The notes below the pieces were generated by a model, which saw nothing but the letters and a program-made list of their open reading frames with translations, ran no database searches and was not told the DNA's origin. Below are positions 24,628-34,015 of a stretch of DNA of 64,000 bases, piece after piece. A program made the position numbers and the translations under genes. The stretch covers positions 1 to 64,000 of the forward strand of contig NZ_PKUU01000028.1 in assembly GCF_002899675.1 (NCBI RefSeq). The letters are read 5' to 3'. The stretch's first letter is position 1. Each line of letters begins with the position of its first letter. The DNA is from Clostridium sp. chh4-2 (GTDB lineage: Bacteria; Bacillota; Clostridia; Lachnospirales; Lachnospiraceae).

Positions 24628-27042
24628 ATGAAAATTTGCAGAAATTGTGGCCATGAGATGAATGACGATGAATTATTTTGTTGTGAATGTGGTACAAAGG
24701 CAGAGGAGCAGGAAACTGCAGCAGAAGTAACCCAGGAGACAGAGGGCGAAAAGGACGAAGAAACAGAAGCCATCGAAAAGGCGCTGGATGCAGCGGTTGA
24801 GGAAGAGCAGACGACCGCAGAGGAAGAAACACTCATCGCGGATCAGACCGGGGCGGAAGAAGAATATGTGACGGCCAAATTGGATGAACCGATATTTTGC
24901 CCGAACTGTGGAATGAAAAATGAAGCGGACGGAATGTTCTGCCAAAACTGCGGAGCTCCGTTAAACGAAATCAATACGGCGGACGCCGCCGTACCGCTGC
25001 AGTCAGAAGCGGTTCCGGCTGCAGATCAGGTGCAGCCGGAAGAGCCGGCAGTTTCAGAACCGGCCCAGGCAGTTCCTATCTATTGTCCGGCCTGCGGCAC
25101 GCTCAACGACGCATCCGACGCATTTTGCCAGAGCTGCGGCGCCAATCTCCATGAATCAGCGCCAATGCCTCAGGAAATCCCGGCTCCGGTTAAGAAAAAA
25201 TCAAAACTGCCGGTTATTATAGGCGGGATTGCAGCCGCTGCCGTAGTGGTAGGAGCAGCGGCATTTGGAATCAGCCGTTTTGGCGGAGGAAAAGGAGCAA
25301 ATCCGGACATTAAATATGTGAAGGATACCGGAATTTATCAGTACAATATAAAAGCGAATAAGGCTTTGGAGTTCACTTCCAAAGGCGTTGAGAAGAACGC
25401 ACCGTATTATGTGCTCTACAGTGCTTTATCCGGCATCCAGGAGACCAAAGACGGTAAATATGAGTTTTTCTACGAAAATTACGACGGGTCAACGGGAAAA
25501 CTCTGCTACATTGATAAGAAGAAACAGAGCGATAAAAATGATACCACGGAAAAGATTGACAATGATGTTACTTCGTTCCAGGTTACGGATGATAACAGGG
25601 TAATCTACATGAAACGCGGCACCGACACCCTTTATATCTATGATCTGAAGGGCGACGAGAAAGAAAAAGTGGGATCGGATATCTATACTTATATGCTCAG
25701 TGAAGATGGAAAAACGATGTTATATATTACCAATGATATGGATATGTATTACAGAGAAACAAAGATGGATGCTGATAAGGAGAAACTAGATTCAGACGTA
25801 TACTATTCTTATTATTACACAAAAGATTTAAACACCATTTACTATACAAAAGATACGGATATCTACTGCATGAAGAATTTGAAGGATAAAGAAAAGGTTG
25901 CTTCAGATGCAACTCTTTTGGGAAGCTATAATGACAATGCAGGTATCTATTATACAAAAACCTCAGATGAGGCAATTACAGTCAAAGATATAGTAGATGA
26001 TGATATGGCTGCAGCTGATGCGGCGATGTCAGAGCCTTTGAAATCCAACTATACAAAACAGGAGCAGAGCTGGTTTGGCGGAACGAGAACCGTGACGGAT
26101 TATGACGCTTATAATGCGGCAATGGAAGCGTATCGTGAAAAAGAGAGCAGAGATGAGATTCGTGAAGCTCTGAAGGACGAAACGTCATTTTATATGGGTG
26201 AATTTTTAGATATTTACGCTTATGACGGCACGGAACACGAGCTGTTAAAAAATGCTTCCAGCCCGGAAGATATCGGAATTTCGGATTGGATTTATTATAC
26301 ATACTGCTGGGATGACGTGGAACTTCCTACAGTAAAATTATCTGAACTTGAAAGCGCTTATGATGTTTCCAGTGTCGTATTCGAGGCAGTTGATAAGCTG
26401 GCTGAAGACGGAATGGACGGTTATCTTCTGGCAGACGGAAAGGCAGTGCCGTTTGCCTATGAAAGCGACGTCGAGTATACGGCGGATGGAGATTCAAAAA
26501 CGATTTACGGAACCAGATATACCTTTGATGAAGATACCTACAATACTACTTACGAGGAACTGTTCTCAATGAAATATTCGGACAGCGGAGTTGAAAAGCC
26601 GGTTACCATCGATGATGACCTGGGTGAAAGGTACTCTTCCCAATATCCGGAAAGCGGAAAGATGTATTACTATAAGGATTATGATAATTCAAAGGGACAG
26701 GGAACCTTGTACTGTGACGGTGAGGAGATCGATGACGATGTCTATGTCTACTATTATGATGAAGATACGCAGAATCTCTATTACCTGAAAGAAAAGAGCA
26801 AGAGCGCCAGCGGAACTCTCTGCCGTTACGACGGCGGAAAGCCTGTAAAACTGATGGATGATGTATCATTCTTCTCTGTTGCAGATAATCAGTATGTAGC
26901 AGTTTTGGTGGATTACAGCAATAAGCGCCTGAAAGGCGACCTGAAGCTTATATCCCAAAAGGACGGCAAGAAGACGAAAAAGATTGATGAGGATGTCAGA
27001 TGGCTTCTGAACGGAACGGGAAGCTATGATATGTTTTACTAA
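24628..27042 (+). CDS. Triple zinc-ribbon, TM, propeller-like repeat protein (804 aa)
   Basis: Three zinc ribbons come first: CRNCGHEMNDDELFCCECG, CPNCGMKNEADGMFCQNCG and CPACGTLNDASDAFCQSCG, separated by acidic and Ala/Pro/Glu-rich linkers. A membrane helix (VIIGGIAAAAVVVGAAAFGI, about 193-213) follows, then ~580 exported residues with the same Tyr/Asp-rich beta repeats as the preceding gene, aligned from end to end. ATG 24628 follows AAGGAGG; the ATG at 24604 lacks a site. The pair probably arose by duplication with gain or loss of the cytoplasmic zinc-ribbon module. Confidence 0.72.
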   Translation: MKICRNCGHEMNDDELFCCECGTKAEEQETAAEVTQETEGEKDEETEAIEKALDAAVEEEQTTAEEETLIADQTGAEEEYVTAKLDEPIFCPNCGMKNEADGMFCQNCGAPLNEINTADAAVPLQSEAVPAADQVQPEEPAVSEPAQAVPIYCPACGTLNDASDAFCQSCGANLHESAPMPQEIPAPVKKKSKLPVIIGGIAAAAVVVGAAAFGISRFGGGKGANPDIKYVKDTGIYQYNIKANKALEFTSKGVEKNAPYYVLYSALSGIQETKDGKYEFFYENYDGSTGKLCYIDKKKQSDKNDTTEKIDNDVTSFQVTDDNRVIYMKRGTDTLYIYDLKGDEKEKVGSDIYTYMLSEDGKTMLYITNDMDMYYRETKMDADKEKLDSDVYYSYYYTKDLNTIYYTKDTDIYCMKNLKDKEKVASDATLLGSYNDNAGIYYTKTSDEAITVKDIVDDDMAAADAAMSEPLKSNYTKQEQSWFGGTRTVTDYDAYNAAMEAYREKESRDEIREALKDETSFYMGEFLDIYAYDGTEHELLKNASSPEDIGISDWIYYTYCWDDVELPTVKLSELESAYDVSSVVFEAVDKLAEDGMDGYLLADGKAVPFAYESDVEYTADGDSKTIYGTRYTFDEDTYNTTYEELFSMKYSDSGVEKPVTIDDDLGERYSSQYPESGKMYYYKDYDNSKGQGTLYCDGEEIDDDVYVYYYDEDTQNLYYLKEKSKSASGTLCRYDGGKPVKLMDDVSFFSVADNQYVAVLVDYSNKRLKGDLKLISQKDGKKTKKIDEDVRWLLNGTGSYDMFY

Positions 27043-27111
27043 TTGCAGCGCTCAGGCTGTAGGAAAATAGATTAAATAATTTATAATTTTTATTCACAGG
27101 AGGATAAGGCA

Positions 27112-27510
27112 ATGGCAGACATTAAAAATTCATTTTCAAAAGGTTTAACTATGTTAAACGTAAAAACATCCACATTCTTGGAGATCAACAAAATTAAGAC
27201 TTATATTTCCACATTGACAGGCGAGATTGAGACGCTGAAAAAGGAAATCGGCGATCTCGTATATCAGGAGTGGAGCGCTACGGACAATGTGACGTTAGAC
27301 ATGATCAGCGACAAACTGAATGCAATTAAAGAAAAACAGGAAATCATTAAAACACAGGAAGAAGAAGTTGTTCGTTTAAATGAATCCGAAAAACAGATTT
27401 TAGGAGCTTCGGAAACAGCACAGCAGGCAGTTCTCGTATGCCCGAACTGCGGCCAGACCTATGATGCGGCACCTAAGTTCTGCCGTAAATGCGGAACGAA
27501 GATGAACTAA
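27112..27510 (+). CDS. Coiled-coil protein with C-terminal zinc ribbon (132 aa)
   Basis: Helical residues 20-100 contain ETLKKEIGDLVYQEW and EKQEIIKTQEEEVVRLNESEKQ, forming a likely coiled coil. The C-terminus is a zinc ribbon, CPNCGQTYDAAPKFCRKCG. There is no membrane segment or signal peptide, so it is cytoplasmic. It could pair with the zinc-ribbon tails of the membrane proteins. An AGGAGGATAAGGCA site precedes the ATG. The zinc ribbon is at the opposite end from all its neighbours, which is notable. Confidence 0.75.
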   Translation: MADIKNSFSKGLTMLNVKTSTFLEINKIKTYISTLTGEIETLKKEIGDLVYQEWSATDNVTLDMISDKLNAIKEKQEIIKTQEEEVVRLNESEKQILGASETAQQAVLVCPNCGQTYDAAPKFCRKCGTKMN

Positions 27511-27531
27511 ACAAACAGGGAGGAACAGAGT

Positions 27532-29643
27532 ATGTTTTGCAGAAAATGCGGAGCGAAAATTCCCGATGAATCCGAGTTTTGCCCTGAGTGCGGGACGAAG
27601 ATCGTAAGGAAAGCAGGTCCAAATGATAATAACGGGGCGGCGTCGAATAAGGCGTCCGGCCCGTCGGCACCGAATCCGGCAGTACCAAACCAGACACCGC
27701 CGAAACAGACGGCTCCCAAGCAGGCGCCGCCAAGGCAGGCAGCGCCGAATCCGGCGCCTGCACCGATGCCTAATCCCTATCCGGCAGAGCCGAAAAAGAA
27801 GAAATTATGGCCTATTTTCCTTTGCATGGGGCTGGTTGTAATTTTGATTGCAGGGGCCTGCGGATTTTTAGGGCTCCAGGTGCTGAAAAAGAACAAAACG
27901 CAGCAGTTTGAACAGGAATATGTGGCGGTGGAAAATCAGCTGAAGAAATATTCTTATGAGAATATCTCGGAGTATAAGCAGCTGATGAGCGACTGCGAAG
28001 ACGCAGTTCAGGCAAAGGCCACAAAGGAATTTGCAGGTTTGTCTGAAAAATTGAAAGCGGCTTCCGCTGAGATTGAAGAGCTTCATACGGTGATCGAAGA
28101 GGCCAAGACAAAGCAGGAATCCCTGTCAGGGGCCACCGGCGGATTCGTTATGGATGAGGCCAGACAGTCGGAATACAACAGCCTTGTGAAGAAGTACACC
28201 AAAGCGGTGGACAACCTGGATAAGGATTCCATCTTATCCCTTAGTAAAGAGCTGGACGAGTTCATTACCCAGCTGCAGGAAGAGAACAAAACAAAGGCAG
28301 AATCTTCCTATAACAGTCTGTTGAATGCGGATCTGACCAATGCCTATGAATCCGAAAAACAGATCATCCAGACCTATCAGACCCAGGTGAAAGAGAAAAT
28401 GGACGCCGGCGATTACATAGGAGCCAGCGAAAGCCTTCAGAAATGGCAGAAGGTGATCGATTCCATCAATGGCCAGACGGATTACAATATGGGCGTGGAG
28501 CAGGTTGACGTATCCACCTTCCCGGTTGTAAAGCTCTATGTCCGTGTAGAAGATAAAAATACAGGCGAAGCCATTGATGACCTGAAAGCCGACAGCTTCC
28601 ACTTGGCAGAGCGGATGGAGGGAAGCGGTTCCTTTACGGAGAAGACCATTATCAAAGCCGTACAGCTGGATGAAGTGGAAAACTTAAATATCAACATGGT
28701 GGCCGATATCAGCGGAAGCATGTCCGGAAGCGCTTTAACGGCAGCCAAGAACGTGATGAACAGCTTCCTTTCAGGAATCCAGTTCCAGATCGGCGACAAG
28801 GCGTCTCTGATCACATTTGCGGATCAGGTATATACGAATATTGGCTTTACTTCTGACTACAACCAGATTTCAAACACAATTAACTCCTTAGGCGCGTCGG
28901 GAAGCACGGCGTTCTATGATGCGTTATATGTGGCAGTCAACCAGACCGCCATGCAGAGTGGTGCAAAATGTATCATCGCATTTACCGACGGACAGGATAA
29001 CATGAGTAAATGTGATCCGGCCATCATCACAGAACTGGCAATCCGGTATAAGATTCCGATCTTCATCATCGGTATCGATCCAAGCTTAGATACTTATACC
29101 ATGAATTCCATCGCCAACAGCACCGGAGGTTTTTACCGCAATGTCAACGATATCAGCGACATGTCCGAGATCTATTCAGCCATCTACCGTCAGCAGAAAG
29201 AGATGTACCTGCTGGAATATGAGACTCTGAATCCGGATGCCACAACAGCGGTCAGATCCGTAACGGTTAACTACAGCGATGATCAGGTAACCGCAAGAAA
29301 TGCCTATGAATTTGTTCCGGCCGTTTACATGGAAGCAACAGTTTCACAGGCGCTGCTGTTTACCAATGATTTCGTAATCTATGACAGCGATTCCAGATAT
29401 ATTACTGCCGCCGACTTAGCCCTGCTCACACAGGAACAGCTTCGTCTGGCGCGTAATGAGATCTATGCACGGCGCGGCCGTCTGTTTAAGGACGCCTATC
29501 TTCAGGATTATTTCAATCAGAAGTCCTGGTATCAGGGAACCATTTCACCAGACGCTTTCAGAGAAACCATGTTTAATGATTATGAAAGGGCCAACGCTTA
29601 CTTTATCGCAGATTATGAGAGATTAAAGGGATATCTGCAGTAA
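27532..29643 (+). CDS. Zinc ribbon-TM-coiled coil-VWA-YARHG surface protein (703 aa)
   Basis: The N-terminal zinc ribbon is CRKCGAKIPDESEFCPECG (Cys 3, 6, 17, 20). A Pro/Gln-rich linker and a membrane helix (about 92-118) precede an exported helical stalk (about 120-320). A VWA domain follows with the complete MIDAS D392-I-S-G-S396 (MVADISGSMSG) and IIAFTDGQDN. The C-terminus has the YARHG-type signature LARNEIYARRGRLF (about 640-655), a small extracellular domain. The topology is cytoplasmic zinc, one helix, metal-dependent binding domain outside. It resembles the VWA-FHA protein upstream but with the opposite cytoplasmic module. Adhesion or complex assembly is plausible. Confidence 0.85.
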   Translation: MFCRKCGAKIPDESEFCPECGTKIVRKAGPNDNNGAASNKASGPSAPNPAVPNQTPPKQTAPKQAPPRQAAPNPAPAPMPNPYPAEPKKKKLWPIFLCMGLVVILIAGACGFLGLQVLKKNKTQQFEQEYVAVENQLKKYSYENISEYKQLMSDCEDAVQAKATKEFAGLSEKLKAASAEIEELHTVIEEAKTKQESLSGATGGFVMDEARQSEYNSLVKKYTKAVDNLDKDSILSLSKELDEFITQLQEENKTKAESSYNSLLNADLTNAYESEKQIIQTYQTQVKEKMDAGDYIGASESLQKWQKVIDSINGQTDYNMGVEQVDVSTFPVVKLYVRVEDKNTGEAIDDLKADSFHLAERMEGSGSFTEKTIIKAVQLDEVENLNINMVADISGSMSGSALTAAKNVMNSFLSGIQFQIGDKASLITFADQVYTNIGFTSDYNQISNTINSLGASGSTAFYDALYVAVNQTAMQSGAKCIIAFTDGQDNMSKCDPAIITELAIRYKIPIFIIGIDPSLDTYTMNSIANSTGGFYRNVNDISDMSEIYSAIYRQQKEMYLLEYETLNPDATTAVRSVTVNYSDDQVTARNAYEFVPAVYMEATVSQALLFTNDFVIYDSDSRYITAADLALLTQEQLRLARNEIYARRGRLFKDAYLQDYFNQKSWYQGTISPDAFRETMFNDYERANAYFIADYERLKGYLQ

Positions 29644-29682
29644 AGAGTATCAGGAAATGGGCAGCTAAAAGGAGAGAATGAG

Positions 29683-30633
29683 ATGAAGATATGCAGTAAA
29701 TGCGGGGCTCAATTAAAAGATAACGCTAAATTTTGTACGAAGTGCGGCAATGTAATTGCCGATCAGCCGGCGGCTTCACAACCGCCGGTGCGGCCGGCGC
29801 CACAGGTCCGCCCTCCGGCACAGCAGCCGGAAAAAAAGAAAAGCGCCAAGCCGTTTATTATCGTGTGCTGTGTGCTGATCGCATTAATGATTATAGGAAC
29901 GGCTGCATTTGTGGCTGTGAACATGAAGAAACCGGCATCAGAACCGGTGGGAATTGAAGAGCCGGACGAGGACGAGAGTGAGATGGAAACAAAGGAGGGG
30001 GAAGAGACTTCGGAGGAAGAAACGGAGGCTCAGACCACAGAAGCGGAGACGTCGGAAATTCCGTCTTCAGCGGCAGCGGAATCAACTCCTGTTTTTGCTG
30101 AGACAGAGGCTTCCACCGGCGCGGCAGCCGGTTGGACCTATCCTGAGACGGTTCCTGCGGCGACTACAGCGCCTGCAACTATGGCGGCTAATGTTACCTA
30201 TGTCACATATTATGTGGTAAACTGCAATGAAAGCATTACCCTTAGGACAAGCCCGTCCACATCTGCCGGCGAAATCTGCCAGATTCCTCTTGGATCTGCG
30301 GTCAGCTATGTGGAGACGGCGGATAACGGTTTTTATAAGATTATTTATAACGGTAAGACAGGATACGGACTGGCGTCTTATCTGAGCCAGAGTAAACCGG
30401 CAGTGACGGGAAATACAGGAAGCAATACCACGGTTTACCGCACATTTTATGTGGTAAACTGCAACGAGAGCATTACCCTCAGGACAAGCCCGTCCACATC
30501 GGCCAGTGAAATCTGCCAGATTCCTCTTGGATCTGCGGTCAGCTATGTGGAAAGTTCCTCCAATGGCTTTTATAAGGTGATCTACAACGGCAGTACAGGA
30601 TATGCATTGGCGTCTTATTTGGAGGAATATTAA
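29683..30633 (+). CDS. Zinc ribbon-TM protein with two near-identical SH3b domains (316 aa)
   Basis: The zinc ribbon is CSKCGAQLKDNAKFCTKCG (Cys 4, 7, 18, 21). One membrane helix (about 54-78, FIIVCCVLIALMIIGTAAFV) is followed by an acidic Ser/Thr/Glu stalk. Two SH3b domains (about 177-238 and 255-315) each open with VNCNESITLRTSPSTSA and share most bases, a recent duplication with a 237-bp offset. Bacterial SH3 domains bind cell-wall peptides, so this protein likely reaches the wall. The stop overlaps the next start (TAATG), which couples it to the M14 peptidase. Confidence 0.85.
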   Translation: MKICSKCGAQLKDNAKFCTKCGNVIADQPAASQPPVRPAPQVRPPAQQPEKKKSAKPFIIVCCVLIALMIIGTAAFVAVNMKKPASEPVGIEEPDEDESEMETKEGEETSEEETEAQTTEAETSEIPSSAAAESTPVFAETEASTGAAAGWTYPETVPAATTAPATMAANVTYVTYYVVNCNESITLRTSPSTSAGEICQIPLGSAVSYVETADNGFYKIIYNGKTGYGLASYLSQSKPAVTGNTGSNTTVYRTFYVVNCNESITLRTSPSTSASEICQIPLGSAVSYVESSSNGFYKVIYNGSTGYALASYLEEY

Positions 30634-31895
30634 TGGATAACGGACAGAAAAAGATCATAGCGGCCGGCATTCTTGCTGTAGCAGTTACAGCCGGTATATG
30701 TATCGGCACGGTGGCATTTGTAAGCTCCCGTGCCGATGTCCAGGTTACGGCCCTGGCGGCAGAAAGCAAAAAGGATAAAAAGGCGTCAAAAGGCCAGGAG
30801 GAAAGCACAGCCGGCATGGAGAAAAAGGAAAAGGAAATAAGCACGGAAACAAAGGATGAACCGGTGTCCGAAACATCTTCGGCAAATGCGGAGGAAAGTT
30901 TGGCGGATCAGGAAAAAACTTCTGAAAATCCTGGCGAAAGCCAGCCCAGCCCGGAGAGCAGCGCCGCCGCTCAGGTAGATTTAAATGAAATTATAGTGGA
31001 TAAAGACCCGGCATTGTATTCCTACGAGGATATGGAACACGATATGAAATTGTGGGAAAAAGCCTTTCCCCAGTTAATTACTATAAATTCTTTGGGAAAA
31101 ACCTTTGACGGAAGAGAAATTTATGATATGGTAATTGGGGATATTAATGCTCCAAACCATGTTATGATCAATGCATCGATTCATGCAAGGGAATATATAA
31201 CTACCCAGCTGGTTATGAAACAGACGGCTGCATTTTTGCAAAATCCGGAGACAAGCGGACAATATCTGAATGATACGGTGATCCATGTGATCCCTATGAT
31301 CAACCCGGACGGAGTCACAATCAGCCAGTTTGGCCTGGACAAATTAAATAAACAGGAAACAAAGGATCTGGTTCAGGTAATCAGCCAGTTGGACGGTGCC
31401 TCGGATATGAACTCCTATCTGAGAAGGTGGAAAGCCAACGCTCAGGGCGTGGACGTCAACCGAAATTTCGATGCCCTTTGGGAAGATTACGGCGGCCCGG
31501 CCCAGGTATCCTCCGACCGGTATAAAGGCGAGGCGGTAGGATGTATACCGGAGTCAGCGGCTTTGATCCAGCTGACCAATACGTATAATTTTGTTAAAAC
31601 GGTGAGCTACCATACCCAGGGCGGAGTGATATACTGGTATTTCGGACAGACCGGCGAGCTGAGGGATAAGACGGAAGGCATGGCTCAGGCTGTTTCGGCC
31701 GTGACCGGATATCCGCTGGATGCGAATTATCAGAATCTGGACCCGGCAGGATATAAGGACTGGGCGATCTCTAAAAAGGGCATTCCAAGCCTGACTATAG
31801 AAGTCGGAAGAGATACTTCTCCGGTTGACCCGGCTCAGTTTCAGGAGATATGGAACAAGAATAAAGAGGTGTGGAGTGTTATCTTAAATTATTAG
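30633..31895 (+). CDS. Membrane-anchored M14 zinc carboxypeptidase (420 aa)
   Basis: An N-terminal anchor (IIAAGILAVAVTAGICIGTV, about 6-26) and a low-complexity Ser/Glu/Lys linker precede the M14 domain (about 125-415). The zinc ligands are His184-x-x-Glu187 in SIHAREYITTQLV and His327 in VSYHTQGG. Substrate binders include NPDG and VNRNFDALW, and the general base is Glu390 in SLTIEVGRD. The active site is thus complete. M14 enzymes of this type often cleave gamma-D-Glu-meso-DAP bonds in peptidoglycan stem peptides. Coupled to the SH3b gene, it probably trims cell wall around the secretion complex. It is the last gene of the long same-strand run. Confidence 0.88.
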   Translation: MDNGQKKIIAAGILAVAVTAGICIGTVAFVSSRADVQVTALAAESKKDKKASKGQEESTAGMEKKEKEISTETKDEPVSETSSANAEESLADQEKTSENPGESQPSPESSAAAQVDLNEIIVDKDPALYSYEDMEHDMKLWEKAFPQLITINSLGKTFDGREIYDMVIGDINAPNHVMINASIHAREYITTQLVMKQTAAFLQNPETSGQYLNDTVIHVIPMINPDGVTISQFGLDKLNKQETKDLVQVISQLDGASDMNSYLRRWKANAQGVDVNRNFDALWEDYGGPAQVSSDRYKGEAVGCIPESAALIQLTNTYNFVKTVSYHTQGGVIYWYFGQTGELRDKTEGMAQAVSAVTGYPLDANYQNLDPAGYKDWAISKKGIPSLTIEVGRDTSPVDPAQFQEIWNKNKEVWSVILNY

Positions 31896-31913
31896 GGGCA
31901 TACTAATGCGTAA

Positions 31914-31968
31914 TTGAAACCTTATTTTTGCGGCCTGCGGTACGCATCCTGTGATAATAAGGTTTCAA
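31914..31968. repeat. Inverted repeat downstream of the secretion locus
   Basis: TTGAAACCTTATT (31914-31926) and its exact reverse complement (31956-31968) flank a 29-nt loop. There is no T-run on either strand, so an intrinsic terminator is not secure. It marks the end of the long operon run. Confidence 0.45.
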
Positions 31969-32015
31969 ATGCGCTCTGAGAGCAGGAAAAGCAGCATAAG
32001 AAGAAAGGATGGATT

Positions 32016-32933
32016 ATGAATTTAGTTTTTAAAAAAGTAGACGCTGAGGATATTGTAAAGCTGACGCCTTATTTTAATTTAAGAAGCAACAGAACGTGTG
32101 ACAGTGTATTTCTGGACAGCTTTTTGTGGAGAGAATACTATAATGTAAGATATGCCCTTGTGGAGGGCAAGGCTCTGTTATGGCTGATGAGCATGGACGG
32201 AGAAGAGCACAGCGCGATGCCGATGTGCCGTCAGGAAGACCTTCCAGTTTATTTCAACATGATGGTGGATTACTTTAATCAGGTGCTTAAAAAGCCGTTT
32301 AAGATCTATCTGGCAGACGCGGAAGCGGTGGAATATCTGAACCTGGACCCGGAACGTTTTTCCGTGACGGAACAGGAGGATTTAAAAGATTACCTCTATG
32401 ACGCCCAAGCGCTCAGAACTCTGGCCGGAAAAAAGCTTCATAAAAAGAAGAACCATCTGAACGGATTTTTAAGAGAGTATGAAGGACGGTTTGAATACCG
32501 GGCTCTCTGCTGTTCCGACCGCCATGACGTGTGGAATTTCCTCACGAAATGGAGGGACAAGAAGGGTGAAGAAGTGGAAGAACATCTGGACTATGAAGTG
32601 GAAGGTATCCACGAAATCCTGAAAAACTGCGCGGCTCTGTGCGTACGCATGGGAGGCGTATATATTGACGGAAGTTTAGAGGCATTTACGATAGGAAGTT
32701 TTAACAGCATGGAAAAGATGGCTGTGATTCATATCGAAAAAGCCAATCCTGAGATTCACGGATTGTATCAGTTCATCAACCAGCAGTTTTTAATCCATGA
32801 GTTTCCGGAAGCGGAACTGGTGAACAGGGAAGACGACTTGGGACTGGAAGGGCTGAGAAAAGCCAAGATGTCCTATAACCCGGTTGACTTTGCAAGAAAA
32901 TATCTTGTTTTGCAGAAAGATTTTAAAGGATGA
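32016..32933 (+). CDS. DUF2156 family protein, MprF C-terminal-like (305 aa)
   Basis: The protein covers the double-GNAT fold of the DUF2156 family from end to end. Recognisable parts are VFLDSFLWREYYNVRYAL near the start, the lysine-rich helix LHKKKNHLNGFLREYEGRFE (about 143-162), and a C-terminal segment IHIEKANPEIHGLYQFINQQ followed by LVNREDDLGLEGLRKAK. Members are soluble and related to the aminoacyl-transferring domain of MprF; the substrate of the stand-alone form is not established. No membrane segment occurs. The next gene begins 4 bp after its stop, so the two are one transcript. Confidence 0.85.
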   Translation: MNLVFKKVDAEDIVKLTPYFNLRSNRTCDSVFLDSFLWREYYNVRYALVEGKALLWLMSMDGEEHSAMPMCRQEDLPVYFNMMVDYFNQVLKKPFKIYLADAEAVEYLNLDPERFSVTEQEDLKDYLYDAQALRTLAGKKLHKKKNHLNGFLREYEGRFEYRALCCSDRHDVWNFLTKWRDKKGEEVEEHLDYEVEGIHEILKNCAALCVRMGGVYIDGSLEAFTIGSFNSMEKMAVIHIEKANPEIHGLYQFINQQFLIHEFPEAELVNREDDLGLEGLRKAKMSYNPVDFARKYLVLQKDFKG

Positions 32934-32937
32934 GCCT

Positions 32938-33972
32938 ATGATTGGTTATCTGAATGAAGAGGAAAAGAAGAGATCAGAAATATTGTGGAAACAGGCATTT
33001 CCGGAAGATTCCGAAAGCTTTGACCGGTACTATTTCTCAGAAAAGATGAGAGAAAACAGGGTGCTGGCAAAAACGGAAGATACAGAACTTGTGTCTATGG
33101 CTCACCTGAACCCTTACCTGGTTCAGGCGGGCGTCTGCGTCTGGCGGTCTGATTATATCGTGGGGGTGGCTACCCATCGGGACAAGCGCCACCGCGGCTA
33201 TATGAGAGAGGTGCTGACGCGGATGATGCAGGACATGTATGAGGAAAAGATGCCGTTTTGTTTCCTTATGCCGGCAGATGAGAGAATTTATCTGCCGTTT
33301 GATTTTACCTATATATTCGATCAGCCCCATTGGAAGCTGAAAGAGGGAGCCCCGCTGGAACGCGTTTCTTTAGAAGGCTCCGGCAAAACCCCGGCAGAGC
33401 TGGCCGCGTTTATGGAAAACTGGCTGTCTGACCGCTATGAGGTGTACTGTAAGAGGGATGAAGCATATGTGAACATGCTTTTAAAAGAGCTGGACAGTGA
33501 AAACGGAGAGACGAATCTTTTGTATCACGGAACTCGTTTAGTTGGTATGGAAAGCCAGTGGGGAATTGATAAAAAGGAACAGAGGCTACTTTACTGCGAA
33601 CCGGAATATGTGGAAGAGGAAAAAGAGGCTTCACCGGCCATTATGGCGCGGATCATCTGCATGGAGCGTTTTGTGGAGGCGGTATGTCTGAAAGAAAGCT
33701 GCCCGGAGGAAGAGATTACGGTCCGACTGGCAGTGGAAGATAAGTTTTTGCCGCAGAACCATGGAAGCTATCTGTGGCATCTAAATCATAAAGGGTCCTG
33801 CCTTGAAAAGGTGAGCGGTGAAATTTTGCAGCAGGATGAGGCGGAGGACTGCCCGGTAATTTCTGTGGGCCGCCTGACTGCCTGGCTGTTTGGGTATTCC
33901 AGGGAATGCGGGGCGGAATGGATGAGTAAGGTGAAAACTTTGGAAGGCGTTTTTCTGGATGAAGTGGTATAA
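32938..33972 (+). CDS. Eis-like GNAT acetyltransferase (344 aa)
   Basis: An N-terminal GNAT domain carries VGVATHRDKRHRGYMREVLT (about 67-86), which matches the V-A-T-x4-R-x-x-G-Y motif of the Eis family. The middle has the second GNAT-like lobe, and the C-terminal ~100 residues (EEITVRLAVEDKFLPQNHGS...) fit the SCP2-like sterol-carrier domain usual in Eis. Eis proteins acetylate aminoglycosides or protein lysines. ATG 32938 is chosen because AAAGGA lies just upstream; the longer reading overlaps DUF2156. The sirtuin gene follows 43 bp later, so acetylation and deacetylation may be coupled, which is inference. Confidence 0.82.
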   Translation: MIGYLNEEEKKRSEILWKQAFPEDSESFDRYYFSEKMRENRVLAKTEDTELVSMAHLNPYLVQAGVCVWRSDYIVGVATHRDKRHRGYMREVLTRMMQDMYEEKMPFCFLMPADERIYLPFDFTYIFDQPHWKLKEGAPLERVSLEGSGKTPAELAAFMENWLSDRYEVYCKRDEAYVNMLLKELDSENGETNLLYHGTRLVGMESQWGIDKKEQRLLYCEPEYVEEEKEASPAIMARIICMERFVEAVCLKESCPEEEITVRLAVEDKFLPQNHGSYLWHLNHKGSCLEKVSGEILQQDEAEDCPVISVGRLTAWLFGYSRECGAEWMSKVKTLEGVFLDEVV

Positions 33973-34015
33973 TTGAGTATAGTGTGATAATAGATAACAG
34001 AAAGGCGGGTATGAT

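Noticed and set aside
30211-30620. SH3b repeats as a CRISPR or mobile repeat
   Set aside because: There are only two units, in frame within one gene, and they encode matching domains.
31896-32015. Inverted repeat as an intrinsic terminator
   Set aside because: No T-run follows the stem on either strand, so it is listed as a repeat only.
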